Source: Crotalaria pallida
Lineage: Eukaryota; Streptophyta; Magnoliopsida; Fabales; Fabaceae
Assembly: GCA_037953625.1 (NCBI GenBank)
Contig: CM075651.1
Location: 139,900,501 to 139,964,500, forward strand
Length of the DNA: 64,000 bases
Direction: 5' to 3'
Below are positions 22,488-34,385 of this stretch, one piece after another. The notes under the pieces were generated by a model. It made no database searches. It had not been told where the DNA came from and was given only the letters and a program-made list of their open reading frames with translations. How positions within the stretch are numbered: the stretch's first letter is position 1; each line of letters starts with the position of its first letter. A program made the position numbers and the translations under genes.

Positions 22488-23935
22488 GTAGGACAATTGC
22501 ACAAACATTGACTCAGTCATAGCTTCATCCGATTCACGAAATAACTTTTTCTTGAATACCAGTTTATAGTGCAAAATTTCTCCCTTAATTCGATCTTTCG
22601 CTGCCTTGAATTCTGCCAGGAGATCCCCAACATATTTATTATCATCTAGCCCAATGTACTCTTCCGAGGAACAATGAAAGGAGTGGTTAGTGTCTAACGG
22701 TTAGACTATTGATTTCAGCCAGTTTAATACTGTTAAGGAGCAAAAGGAGGGAATAAAAAGAGCAAAAGGAGAGACTTTTCCATGTTTTCCCTCAATATGA
22801 TAAAAAGAGTAAAAGATGAGGAATCGTGGATTTCTTTAGTTAATACTCCTTCCGCTTCACAATGTTTGGCCTTTTAGACTTTTTTCCTTGTTTTATAATG
22901 TTTGGTCTTTTACATTTTCAATACACAAACATATTTCTTTTTCCAATATTAACCTTTCATTCAATCATTTCTCTTACTCCTCATTAATTTTACTTTTATC
23001 ATCTCTCTCATCTCTAAACCACTATAGATTAATTAATGGACACACTTACTAATAAAAATTAAATACTATTACAATTTTCAATAAGGATTAAACAGGGGTA
23101 TTTTAGACAAACTATACATAATACTTACAATAATTAACACTTTCTTAATCTGTGTGCCCAGACCTAAAAGGCCAAACATTGTGAAACGGAGGGAGTATAA
23201 CTCTCAGCCTCTCAGTTTAAGAATGGAGTACCCAAAAGTGAGGAATAAAAAATAATATTACACACCTCAAGATTTTGAGAGTCTTAGTCTCTCCTACCAA
23301 ATTCCAACTAACCAACTCAATGTCTATTTCCTCTTTATATCACTTTCCTAACTAACCAACTAAAATCACCTCTAACTGATTCGGTTATGCTACAATTCAA
23401 TCATATTCTGCTACTTCTACTAATATAAATGAGATATATTCATTTAAACTAAATTCTTCTGCATCTTATCCGCAAGAAATTGTCTTAAAAGACATTAAAG
23501 AAGTACTTACCACTTGATCACCTTGCTTGTAGTGTTCAACAGATCTTGAAGCCAATCCATCTAATCCTTGGCACCAAGATTCATTTAAACCATCTTATCA
23601 CAAAAGGTCAAAAATGATGCACAATAAAAGTTTTGTGATGTTACCAAATAAAAATGAAAAAAAAGGAAAGGAAAAAAAATCACTTGAAAAGTAGGATTGG
23701 AAGCAAAAGTAGTCTCCCACATCTGATAGCAATATACAACTTAAGAATTTAGGTCGAACCAGCAATGCATCAAAAGTGCATGTTGAAGAGAAGAATACTT
23801 ACAATCCATATGGCCTTTCCAATGTTGTCATGCTGCAGTCTTTAATGACAACTTCAAGAAAAAAGAATTTTCCCATAATCCCTTGCATAGTTGCACTATC
23901 TCTTATTTTCTCCATTTTGCCCAAACATTGAGAAC
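22488..23935 (-). pseudogene. Unidentified split gene or gene remnant (exon-like segments)
   Basis: Four minus-strand segments look coding and three end in good donor sites. 23935-23803 (...ATMQGIMGKFFFLEVV...) is followed by GTAAGT. 23722-23684 is a 13-codon segment (WETTFASNPTFQ) between CAG and GTGATT. About 23600-23521 (NESWCQGLDGLASRSVEHYK) is followed by GTAAGT. About 22690-22488 (LDDNKYVGDLLAEFKAAKDR...) stays open for about 65 codons. I do not recognise the protein. Splice phases between the segments do not all agree, and MITEs sit on both sides and inside. It may be a decayed gene, or a real one with exons I have mis-bounded. More exons could lie upstream (24.3-25.6 kb). Confidence 0.35.
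22846..23195. mobile_element. Stowaway-type MITE, family 1, complete
   Basis: The element starts CTCCTTCCGCTTCACAATG and ends CATTGTGAAACGGAGGGAG, inverted copies of each other. Both ends sit in TA (22844-22845, 23196-23197), the target duplication of Tc1/mariner-derived Stowaways. Related sequences are a right-hand fragment at 32790-32881 and a diverged copy at about 53240-53582. Confidence 0.85.
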
Positions 23936-23966
23936 CTTTTTTCAGTTTGAGAAGAATTGAGCACTA

Positions 23967-24260
23967 CTCCCTCTGGTCCTATATATAGGTCACATTCTAG
24001 AAAGTTTTCTTGGTCCTAATTATAAGTCACTTTATATTTTCAATGCATCATTTATTGATTTTTCTCTTTTTTGCCCTTATTAAATGATGATTTGACTATC
24101 TATGTGTTTTTTGTTGTTCTTGAGGGTGAATTTTCCAAGAAAAGTTAAGGGGGTAAAATTGTAATGTTACAATATATTCTCATAGAATTCATAAAATCAA
24201 CCACTTTCCTTGATATGTGTAATTCGGTTAAGTATGCCCTATAATAAAGACCCGAGAAAG
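23967..24260. mobile_element. Stowaway-type MITE, family 2
   Basis: The left end CTCCCTCTGGTCCTATATATAGG and the right end CCTATAATAAAGACCCGAGAAAG are inverted repeats inside TA dinucleotides. The body matches, in reverse orientation, the MITE at 54388-54681 (shared TTCCAAGAAAAGTTAAGGG and GCCCTTATTAAATG segments). Confidence 0.78.
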
Positions 24261-26329
24261 TATTATTTATTGCCATTTAATAAACATTAAAATCCAAATT
24301 AGCTCCCTTTCCCTCTACTCTTAGAGCTTTTTGCAAACACTTGTGGTTAGAAAAAAAATCAAACTTTCTAGGTATCAAATAAAACAAAAACAAATTACAC
24401 TATTGTCACAGGATTTTTGATAAACACTTGGTGGTTAGAGTCTCAGCTACAAAATCAATTAAACCATAACAAAAGGCATTGAGTAAAACCCCTAACTACA
24501 ACTCCTTGCCAAAAAGAATTTCAAACAACCAATTATACAATTCATTAGCAAGGTATAAAAATAGCAGAAAATAAGGGATTATTGAAAAAAGAAGAAGACT
24601 CACCTTAAAATCCACCATTCACCTCCATCGCTCAATCCTTTGTTACTCAAATTATACCTACTCACAGCTAAAATAGTTCGTATTTCCTACTTTTCATTTT
24701 CAAATAACAATAACGACAAAACCCTTATATCTTACTTACTGACAAAGAAAAAACAAACAATCAATTACTGTTATCAAAATCATGACCATAAGCTAAATGC
24801 AAGAACCCAAAAGTAAAGAAAAGAAATTTTAGAAATAAAACTTAAGACAACATGCAGATTACTCCCTAGACTACAAACAACGAAGATGATTAACACTTAC
24901 TTCGGTAGGAGCCAAGTTGAAACCCGCACCCCAATTAGTAGGAACTAAGTTGAAATCACAGAATAGAAAAGCAAAGGGTACGTACTTTTCAGCAAACATC
25001 ACAAGCCATGAGTGAACATCACACTCCTATCCTTTCTTATAAGATCAGTTCAATATTGAATCCAAAAAGCAATAATAAATAAAATATAAAAGAAAACTTT
25101 TGTTGTAATTGTAACTTGTGGCAACCAAAAAATAATTCACCTCTCCAAAGCCTCAACTTAGCTATTATACTTTTGCTGCAATGCCAATAGGTCTCTCTCT
25201 ATTGAAAGCTTTACATGCAACAAAAAATTACATGGTCAAAGATGATTCACCAGATCCATTGCATCTCATCACTGGATAGCTTTCACATATGCTAGTGATT
25301 AGCACGTCCACTCAAACCTACCATTTGCTTTGGGGAATAAATCTCAGCCATTAGTTTTTACTGGAAAATTAAGCATCCACTTCAAAACTGCATCTGGAGT
25401 CTTTGGAGATACCAAAGATGACAAATTCCAATTAATAGGTTTCATGTTTTTTGTCCCTGACCACAATTCTGTGGTGCAAAATATATGTACACTACCTGCC
25501 GGAGAACTCTTACCATCTTACTTCATCAGGGTTTCAGAAAAGAAGAAAAACTCCACTTTGCTTACGGTGACTTCCAAAAACATCATTGTGCTCAGTTGGT
25601 AGAAACTTGTGGACATCTGATTTTAATTGTTGATAGTTCTATAATTTTTTTAAACCATAGATTCAAACACAAAGTAGCATAATTATCTCATTGTTTATCT
25701 TACATACTGAATTTAACTTAAAGAATTTTTTGTAAAACTTACTTAAAAAGTGATATAACAAGAGAGCAGGTTATGTATTCTGCATATAACAACAGAGCAG
25801 GTTATGTGCACTTAGTAATTAACATCATTTTCAAATAAACTAATCTCAAATGACCAAACCTGCTAACCTTTTTATTGTCATGCCCATTATGAATCACGTC
25901 AGTATATGAATTATTACATCAATAGACCACTCAATTTCTGACATTATTGAACTTCTATGACTAACCTTATTATTGCACAATGAAACAACGACATAACAAT
26001 ATATCTATCAATAAGAGGCATCTTAGAATTCGAAACATGTTTGATATAGAGACCAACAAGAGTAGCAACAATAGTAACAGCAACATGTGATTCAAATACT
26101 TTCACATCACACAGAGGTTTCCCCTGTTTTCCTTTTTTTTTTCCTTTATTATTCTTTTCTTGATAATTCATCTAATTTTATTTGCTATTTGTTCTTCTTG
26201 AAAACGAAAACACTAATTCCAGATCTTGATTTTTCCAACCAATTTTGAAACACTTGGTTACTGGCTTACTGTATTTTGCAGTCACAAATTCAATCACAAA
26301 ATTCTCTCCAAAATATGAAAAAAAAAACC
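24261..26329. other. Intergenic DNA, no gene established
   Basis: Mostly AT-rich. The plus-strand frame 25330-25602 (90 aa, MGNKSQPLVFTGKLSIHFKT...) and the antisense frame over 25480-25330 both read plausibly as protein. Neither is recognised, and neither has a convincing promoter or splice context. They could be an exon of the unidentified gene to the left. Short direct repeats ACAAGAGAGCAGGTTATGT / ACAACAGAGCAGGTTATGT lie at about 25757-25807. Confidence 0.35.
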
Positions 26330-26489
26330 TATATGGTTCAGTTGCAAAGTAGATCACTAAATGGTCAAATAAATTTGACTAATATTAAATATATTTTTAG
26401 TGACAGAATTTGTTACTCTAAATTTTATGACTGAACATTTGAGTCACTAATTCAATCAATTTTTTTTTTTACAATCTCAACTTTTAAAA
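26330..26489. mobile_element. Left remnant of a CACTA-like element split by the LINE
   Basis: This AT-rich block carries scattered GTCACTAA / TTAGTGAC motifs. The same motif type continues right of the LINE at 32712-32770. Joined across the LINE, the two blocks form one older element. No left terminus was found. Confidence 0.4.
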
Positions 26490-26506
26490 TTGTTGATTGG
26501 TAAAAA

Positions 26507-28508
26507 ATGCTTGTCAAGAGTGATATGAGTGGAAATCCTCTGCTAGGGTTTGTTGAGCATGGTGAGACAAAGGGTGAGGGTTCTTCCGTTCAGGAAGATG
26601 ATCTTAAGAAGAGAAGTACTAAGAAAGTTAAAAGAGATGGTTTGGTCATTGAGGATGACGTTTGCATGGAGGAAGTTAATGCCTCCTTATCTTCTCCTAC
26701 TGTGGTCCATGCTGTCCACAAGGAAACTGAAGGTAATCTTGCTGAGTGTCAAGCCCAGCGCTCGTATATGGACTCCTTGATGCAACATACTTCTGGTGAA
26801 GCTGGTTGGGAGGCTCACCACTCGGATGATGAGGAGCTTTCGGAGAACAGATGGTACAAGGCGGATGATGATGATGTTCTCCCAGAAAATTTTGACCCGT
26901 GCCTGTGATTGAGGTATCGAAGGAGGAGCATGATGAGTGGTGTAAGCCTTGGAGGAACGCCCTTATTGTTCGTGTTCTTGGCAAACGCATCAATATGCGT
27001 ATCCTAGAGCATAAACTTCAAAGAAGCTGGGTGAAAGATGGCTCCATAAGGATCATTGAAATGCCAAAGGACTATTTCCTTGTCCATTTTATAGCTGAGA
27101 AGGACTATAATCATGCTCTTTTTGAAGGACCATGGAAAGTTGCTGATCACTATTTGATAGTGCAAAGGTGGAGACCTCTCTTCCTCCAAGGTGAAAATAA
27201 GGTTAGGAGAATTGCTGTTTGGGTTCGATTACCTAACCTTGACATGGAACTGTATAATCCGGGTTTTTTATGGAAGGTTGGGGCTAAAATTGGGAAGCTT
27301 TTGAAGATTGATCATACAACCTCTATCCAATCAAGGGGTAGGTTTGCTCGGATGTGTGTGGAGATTGACCTTATGAAACCCATTGTCCCGAAAGTTAAAG
27401 CTTTTGGCTTTGATATTAACCTTGAATATGAGGGCCTCCACTTAATATGTTTTTCTTGCGGTAAATATGGGCACAAGGCTGAGAATTGCCATGAAGGGGT
27501 GATTAGTGATGACGCTGCTACTGCTCCACCGGTGGCGGCGAACGGTGGTGATGCCCAACCGTCAACCATTAGTGGCAATAGTAATGTGGAAGGAAAGTTC
27601 GTGATTGGTGATGATGCGTTGACCATGATCCCTGGATCCTCCTCAAATCCCTCTGATTATGCTCACACGGTAAATCCTAAGTTTCCTTATCAGAAGGAGA
27701 ACTCGCCCTTTGGATCGTGGATGATGGTACGTAGACCTCCTAGACTGAAGGTAAAAGGTATCTCAAGAGATCCCAAAAGGGAGGAGTCTAATAGGGAGAA
27801 TATCTACCCAAATATTGCCTCAGGATCAAGGTTTAATGCCTTGGAGATTGATAATGGAAGTTGTGAGGATGATGCCTCTGGAGAACGTAATATTCGGGGC
27901 ATGCAGGAATCATGCAATGCTGCTTTTTCTTCTCCTACTGCTATTATTGTCAAGGGCAATAGTGGAAATCCAAATATTATTAAAGTTAGAAATCCTAAAG
28001 GGTCTAAAAACCCCCAACCGAAACAGGCCCAAGGTGCCCAGCCCAAACCTCCTAAAATGATGAGTAAACCCAATCCCAAATCCACCTCTGCTGCTTCGGT
28101 TCAGAAGAGCAACACGGCACCCTCCCCTTCTGTTCCTATTGTTGATCCTTCGCAAAAAAAAAAAAAGAGAAAGAGCTGATGATTCTTAGGCGCATGAAAA
28201 ATCTGGAAAGTATGGGGTCCCAAATCCTGGACCAGTCAACGACTCGGGTTGTATATTCCAGTCCCTCCTTGCAGCCTTCGGTTCTTGGTGGCGTGCCTTC
28301 AAGAGATCTCCACGGGTCTGTCTTGATTCCGCCAGATGCAGACCCTCCTGACTCTGTTGATGCGGTGAAACAGGGAATGGAAATAGATGAGTGTGCGGGC
28401 AAAGATCATGCTGGTGCTTCAGGTACTTCTATTAATAAAGTATGTACTGATGATGGAGCTTGTACTAAGGAGCTCGAGTTGGGAGTTGTGTCTCCAAATG
28501 TGGTTTGA
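26507..28508 (+). pseudogene. LINE ORF1 (DUF4283 / zinc-knuckle RNA-binding protein), frameshifted
   Basis: ORF1p coats the LINE RNA. The acidic N-terminal part lies at 26507-26908. The main part (26899-28179) holds a DUF4283-type domain (about 27000-27420: FLVHFIAEKDYNHALFEGPW, GRFARMCVEIDL) and one CCHC knuckle (CFSCGKYGHKAENC, about 27450-27492). A basic, proline-rich tail follows. The two frames overlap at 26899-26908 and are explained by loss of one base in a C-run. After the A12 run (28155-28166) the frame stops at 28177-28179, while a second frame continues to 28508. The alternative frame reads codon-for-codon out of the A-run, so the native tail probably extended to 28508. Confidence 0.85.
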
Positions 28509-28548
28509 GAAATGGTATTTTCTCCACTCTCTCTTCCTTCTGCTTATC

Positions 28549-31500
28549 ATGAATTGCTTAATCTGGAATTATAGAGGAGCTGGTGCAAAAACGTTTCCGA
28601 ATTTAGTGAATGATTTCATTAGAATGTATGATGTCTCATTGTTAGGCATTCTTGAACCTCATATATCTGGTTCTAAGGCTGATGTTGTTTGTAAAAAAAT
28701 CGGTCTGGATGGTTGTGTCAGGGTGGAGGCTAGAGGGTTCTCAGGTGGTATTTGGGTTATGTGGAAGATCAGTAATCTCTCGGTTTCTGTTATTGCGTCT
28801 TCCTATCAATGTATTCATCTTCGTATTGTTATCCCTAATAATGTTAATTGGGTGTTATCGGTTGTTTATGCTAGCCCGAATGCTGTTGGAGAGAGATGAT
28901 TGATTTTAGCCATTCTGTCAGTGAGCCTTGGTGTGTTGGTGGTGACTTCAACACTATTCTGTTCTCTGATGAAAAATTTGGTGGTGGTCTTCCTAACCGT
29001 AGCTCTATGCGAAAATTTGAATGCTGCCTGAAGGACTGTAATCTAGAGGACATAGGTTGTAAAGGTTCCCCGTTCACTTGGCAAAAAGGTGACTTGTTCG
29101 AGAGACTTGATCGTTATGTTGCTAATGAGGCATGGAGGTTAGCATTTCCTAATTCTTATGTGATTAATACCCCTCTCCTAGCTTCAGATCATCATGGGAT
29201 TTGGCTACGACTCCATTGTGATAGGATGTTAGGTGGAAAGAAAAGAAAACCTTTCAAGTTTCTTGCTCCTTGGTTGGCTCATCCAGACTTTGATAATCAG
29301 GTGAAGGGTATGTGGTCTCTGTCCAGGGGCTGGTCCTCAAACTTGCAGTCCTTCACTGATCATCTTCGTGATTGGAACCGTGATGTTTATGGTAATATTT
29401 TTATGAGGAAAAAGCGCATCATCAACCGCCTTGATGGTATCCAGAGGGAGCTCTTAAAAGGGCATAATCGTTTTCTCCGTAGGCTGAAATATGATTTGTG
29501 GGAGGAGTATGATCTTATTTTGCAAAGTGAGGAGGCATACTGGTATCATCAGTCGAGAATTAAATGGCTGAACTTGGGGGATAAAAATACTAAGTTCTTT
29601 CATCGTTCAACTAACATGAGGCGGTCTAGAAACAAAATAGTTGCTATTAAAGATAGTAATAACTCCTGGATTTATGAAGAGGAGCAGATAAAGGTTGTTA
29701 TTTGTAGTTTCTTCCATGAGATGTATTATGACCCGTCACCCTCCCTGATTCCTTTGGCTTCAATTTCCTCTTTCCCGAGATGCAGTTCGGAGATCTTAGA
29801 ATCTATTCATAGCCATGTGCATTCTGATGAGATTAGAAAGGCGCTATTTTCCATGGGAAGTTATAAAGCTCCCGGGCCTGATGGGTTCCATGCGTTGTTT
29901 TTGAAGTGTCAATGGGAGCAAATTGGAGCTTCTATTTGTGACTATATCAAAGGCATTTTTGCTAATCCTCTTTCTATTGCGGAGATCAACCAGACAACTA
30001 TTACTCTCATTCCTAAGGTTGAGAATCCTGAAATCCCTGCTCATTTTAGGCCAATTTCCTTGTGCAACGTGGTCTATAAAATTGTCACTAAAACCATTGC
30101 TAACAGAATTAAGCACATGTTACCTTTAGTGATTGCTCCTAATCAGTGCAGCTTTGTTCCTGCCCGAAATAGCAATGACAATGTTATTATTTGCCAAGAG
30201 ATTATTCACTCAATGCACTATATGTCAAGCAGGAAGGGTTTTATGATGGTGAAGATAGATTTGGCCAAAGCTTATGATAGGCTCAAGTGGTCTTTTGTTG
30301 AAGACACTTTGGGGCTAGTTGGTTTAAATGCAAATCTCATTCAGCTGGTTATGAACTGCATCTCCTCTTCTTCGATGAGTATTAATTGGAATGGTGACTT
30401 GTTGGAGACCTTTCATCCTTCTAGAGGCCTTCGCCAAGGTGATCCCATCTCCCCGTATCTGTTTGTTCTCTGCATTAAGAGACTTAGTCACTGCATTCAG
30501 GATGTTGTTTCTGATGGTAGTTGGTCTCCTTTTGTATTCGGTAGAAGAGGACCTCAGGTGTCCCATTTATTCTTCGCTGATGATTTGATTTTAATTGGGG
30601 AAGCTTCGATCCAGCAGGCTATGGTTATGCATTCTGTTCTTGATAGATTCTGTATTGCCTCTGGTCAAAAAATAAACTTTGATAAATTTTCTGTCTATTT
30701 TTCAAAGAATATCTCTAACAGGTTGGCTGCTGATATTAGTGATGCTCTTAATATTCCTATCACCCAGAATATTGGTAAGTATCTCGGAGTGCCAATGATT
30801 CATGGGCGAAGGGGAAATAGCTGTTATCAATTTTTGATTGACAAAGTAAAGAAGAAATTAGCCGCTTGGAAAGCTAGTTCTCTCTCTCTGGCTGGTCGTA
30901 TTACGCTTACTCATTCTGCTCTTCTTAGCATTCCGGGTTATGTTATGCAAACTAAAACTATCCCTGCTGGTGTTTGCGATGAAATTGAAAAACTTTCTCG
31001 GAATTTTATTTGGGGATCCTCCTCTTCTCAAAGGAAGTTCCATCAAATATCTTGGGAGAAAATTTGCATTTCGAAGCGCTTAGGAGGTTTGGGGTTCCGT
31101 AATATTCGCAGTATGAATGAAGCTTTCATGATGAAATTGGGTTGGCATCTTGTTACTCGTCCGGATTCTCTTTGTGTTCGTATCCAAAGAGCTAAATATA
31201 AATGTGGGGATAATCTGTTTCCTTCTGTCATTGCCTCCTCTTCTTCCTCTCATATCTGGAAAGGTATTGCTGCCCAATGGTCAAATATTTTAGCGGGTGC
31301 TGGTTGGTTTATTGGTGATGGTTTAACAGCTAAGTTCTGGAAGGATAGGTTTATCCCTTCCATGGAACACCTTATGAATCATACTGTGACTGGAACTCAT
31401 TTGGATGATGAGAATCTTCCAGTAGCTTGCTATGCCTCGAATGGTTCGTGGAATTGGGATTCTCTATCTTATATTCTTACCCCTGATGCTTTGTTAAAAC

Positions 31501-32654
31501 TGGCTGGTACTAAACCTCCTGTGAGTGGTGCTGATCATGACCGCCCCTCCTGGTTCCTGTCTCATGATGGTGAGTTTTCTATATCATCAGCCTTTGTTCT
31601 CTTGACCTTAAATAATTCTAATCCTTCGTTAGATCATGATGTTGCTAAGCTAGTTTGGAAATGGCCGGGCCCTCATAGAATCAAAGTGTTTCTTTGGACC
31701 CTTGCCCATGGGAATTTCCTCACTAATTCTGAAAGGAAGAAAAGGGGTATCTGTACCGATGATAGCTGTCCGAGATGTAGTTATTGGTCTGAAACCCTTA
31801 TGCACATTATTAGGGACTGTGATGAAGCTTCCGAATTCTGGTGCAATTGCATTGATCCAAATAAGTGGAGCAATTTCTTCAGCCTGGGTCATGATGTCTG
31901 GCTTTCCTTTAATCTTAATGGTATGTCTGGTAATATCCTTCATGTTGACTGGCGTATTTTCTTCCCTATTGTTGTCTGGTTCCTTTGGAAAAATCGAAAT
32001 AATTGGATTTTTAACCAACGTTTTGATCTTCCTAATATACTGCTCGAGAAAGTATCTCATTATTATCAGGGGGTCATTTCTTCTCTGGTTATGGGCCCCC
32101 GTATTCCGTCTGATAATGGTCGTATTATGTCCCTGGTGGCTTGGAGATTCCCCCCCAATGTTTATGCAAAGCTTAATGTGGATGGATCCGTCAGAGGCTC
32201 AGATAAAAAGGCAGCTTGTGGTGGTATTATTAGAAAAGATGACGGCTCGTTTTGGAAAGCGTTTCATTGCAATTTGGGAGTTTGTTCTTCAGTGAAGGCT
32301 GAGCTTTGGAGTCTGTTCCATGGGCTGCAGCTGGCTCTTTCTCTACATATCCCGCTCCTGGTTGTTGAAATGGATTCCAAAGTTGCTATCAATCTTGTGT
32401 AGGACAATTGCTCTCATGCTCATCACTGTTATCCGTTGGTCTCTCATATCAGAAGGCTTCTAAACTATCCTTGGTCAATTATTATGAAGCATTCATACAG
32501 AGAAGGAAACCGATGTGCTGATATGCTTGCTAATTTGGGTCATGATGGACCGTTTGATATCTCCCTTTTAGATGCTCCCCCTGCCCCTCTTATTCCTCTA
32601 TTGCAAGAGGACTTTCAAGGTGTTGCTTTTCAACGGAATGTTTCCCTGATGTAG
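28549..32654 (+). pseudogene. LINE ORF2 (endonuclease, reverse transcriptase, RNase H), broken
   Basis: ORF2 starts MNCLIWNYRGAG at 28549, the apurinic-endonuclease N-terminus (endonuclease-exonuclease-phosphatase fold). The frame stops at 28899 and resumes at 28896 with the rest of the endonuclease (GGDFNTIL, SDHHGIW), so a frameshift lies near 28890. Reverse transcriptase follows (APGPDGF, TLIPKV, FRPISLCNVVYK, KIDLAKAYDRL, RQGDPISPYLF, and the catalytic FADD at 30573-30584). Then come the zf-RVT domain (about 31640-31820) and RNase H (KLNVDGS, AELWSL). A TAG at 32400-32402 cuts RNase H before its final catalytic aspartate (EGNRCADMLANLGH); the frame then continues to 32654. The reverse transcriptase itself (28896-32402, 1168 codons) is uninterrupted. 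Confidence 0.92.
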
Positions 32655-32711
32655 TTTCTATTGGGCTTTAATGCCCCTTTGTTTATCAAAAAAAAAAATT
32701 TGTTGATTGGT

Positions 32712-32881
32712 CATTAAATCGGTCACTATTTGTAACTATTTTCGGTTACTAAATGCGGTCATTAAAAGACAGATTTCTAGTAGCGCATATTAGACAAAGT
32801 ACACATAAAACTTACAATAATCAACACTTTCTTTATCTGTGTGCCTAGACCTAAAAGGACAAACAAAATGGAACGAAGGGA
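32712..32881. mobile_element. Right remnant of CACTA-like element, then truncated Stowaway
   Basis: 32712-32787 continues the GTCACTAA-type repeats and ends GATTTCTAGTAGCG. On the minus strand this is CGCTACTAGAAATC, one base off the common plant CACTA tip CACTACTAG. From about 32790 the sequence becomes the right quarter of Stowaway family 1, ending ACGAAGGGAG at 32881 before TA. The CACTA-like element thus appears to have landed in a Stowaway whose left half is not preserved upstream. Confidence 0.5.
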
Positions 32882-32901
32882 GTAATTAGTAATAGTGAAG
32901 T

Positions 32902-33343
32902 CTTATTTAAGTTTTTAGTCTTTGAACTTAGGAGTTCTTTTGAAATTAGTTTTCTTCCTTTTTTTTATCATTTCTTAAACTTTAACCTATATTGTAATAA
33001 GTCCTTCCATCAACTTCCACCGGTTTAACTGAAGTGGTTGACGGGTGCCACATCACACCAATCGTGTCCTGACATGTGGCACCTCATTTTTTAAAAAAAT
33101 TTGGCTCATTCAAGTTTTTAACCTCTGAACTTATGATGTTTTTTGAAATTAGTACTTTTCCTTTTTTTTTTGTTATCGGTCCTCAAACTTTAATCTCTGT
33201 TGAAATAAGTCACACCGTCAACTTTCGTCAAATAAATGCTGACGTGGTTGACGGGGTACCACATTACACCAATCGTGCCCTGACACGTGGCATATCATTT
33301 TTTTAAAATTTTGAATTATTTTTTAAATTTTTTTTAATTTGTG

Positions 33344-33374
<31 letters not shown>

Positions 33375-34385
33375 AAAAAAAAGAATACACCCTATTAAAG
33401 GGTGAAGAACCCTAATTCCCTATGATTCCAACTTACCCAGCCTCCACAACCTTGTCCTATCTATCTGCAAAGAACATGAGGGAGAAGGAGGATGAAGTGT
33501 GATTGTATTTCTTTTAAGTGGTTTTGATCTCAAAAATTTGATGGAGAGATACAAATAGAGAAGGAGAAAGTCAAGTGCTATGATATTAGATGTGGATACT
33601 TCTTTCACTATAGTTGTGCTTGAAGGAGAAAAAATAATAAGTAGAAGAATGAAGTGTGTTTCTATTTCTTTGATTGTTATTATTTGGGAACAATCCCAAT
33701 TTTTTTCCCTTTATTGATTTTTTTTCCACACCTTGTCTTCCATTTTTCTAATGGAATGTAAATTTAATGATTTTCTTTGTTAAACATCATTTAAATTTAA
33801 GAGAGTGAAAAAGAAACACGTTATATTGATTCTTGAATCAAATTGTTGGTTTTGGGATTAAATCTTTGTTATTTGGGCTTGAATCATAAAGCACACCGAA
33901 AGTAAAGTTTTAATTTTTAATTTTTTTATATTAATCGACGAAGTTTTTACTTTTAAAACAAAACTTGGATAAAAAAGTTTTTAAAAATTAATTCGAAATT
34001 TTAAAAATGATGTGTCACGTGTTAGGGCACGATTGGTGTGATGTAACACCATGTCAACCACGTCAGCATTTAACTAGCGGAAGGACTTATTTTAACATAG
34101 GTTAAAGTTTAAGAACTGAGAAATAAAAAAAGGAAAAGGACTGATTTCAAAAGACTTCATAAATTCAAGAACTAAAAAATTAAATAAGCCGAAATTTTTA
34201 AAAAATGATGTGCCACGTGTCAAGACACAATCGAAGTGACGTGACACTCGTCAACCACGACAATATTTAACTGACGGAAGTTGACGGAAAGACTTAATTC
34301 AACAAAAGTTAAAGTTTAAGGACTAAGAAAAAAAAAACTAATTTCAAAATACTGTCTAAGTTCATGTATTAAAAACTTAAATAAG
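32902..34385. mobile_element. 1.5-kb inverted-repeat element with doubled ends
   Basis: The left end CTTATTTAAGTTTTTAG and the right end TAAAAACTTAAATAAG are inverted copies. Each arm is about 400 bp and consists of two tandem copies of a ~200-bp unit: 32902-33095 and 33103-33300 on the left, 33996-34190 and 34194-34385 on the right in inverse orientation. Each unit contains GTGGTTGACGGG and TGACACGTGGCA-like segments. The centre (33310-33990) is AT-rich with no protein homology I recognise. No clear target duplication was found. It is probably a Mutator-like non-autonomous element. Confidence 0.6.

Larger units (their letters stand above)
26502..32699 (+). mobile_element. L1-type LINE, near full length, inactivated
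   Basis: A 12-bp duplication TTGTTGATTGGT flanks the insertion (26490-26501 and 32700-32711), and a run of 11 A ends the element. The 3' tail (GGGCTTTAATGCCCC then A-run) resembles plant L1 LINEs. ORF1 encodes an RNA-binding protein, and ORF2 encodes endonuclease, reverse transcriptase, zf-RVT and RNase H. Lesions are a frameshift near 26900, a frame change at an A12 run near 28155-28166, a frameshift near 28890 and an in-frame stop at 32400-32402. ORF1 begins only five bases inside the element, so the 5' UTR is lost or very short. Confidence 0.92.

Noticed and set aside
25330..25602. 90-codon plus-strand frame
   Set aside because: It reads like protein but matches nothing I know, the antisense frame looks equally protein-like, and no promoter or splice context supports it. 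Listed only as uncertain intergenic content.
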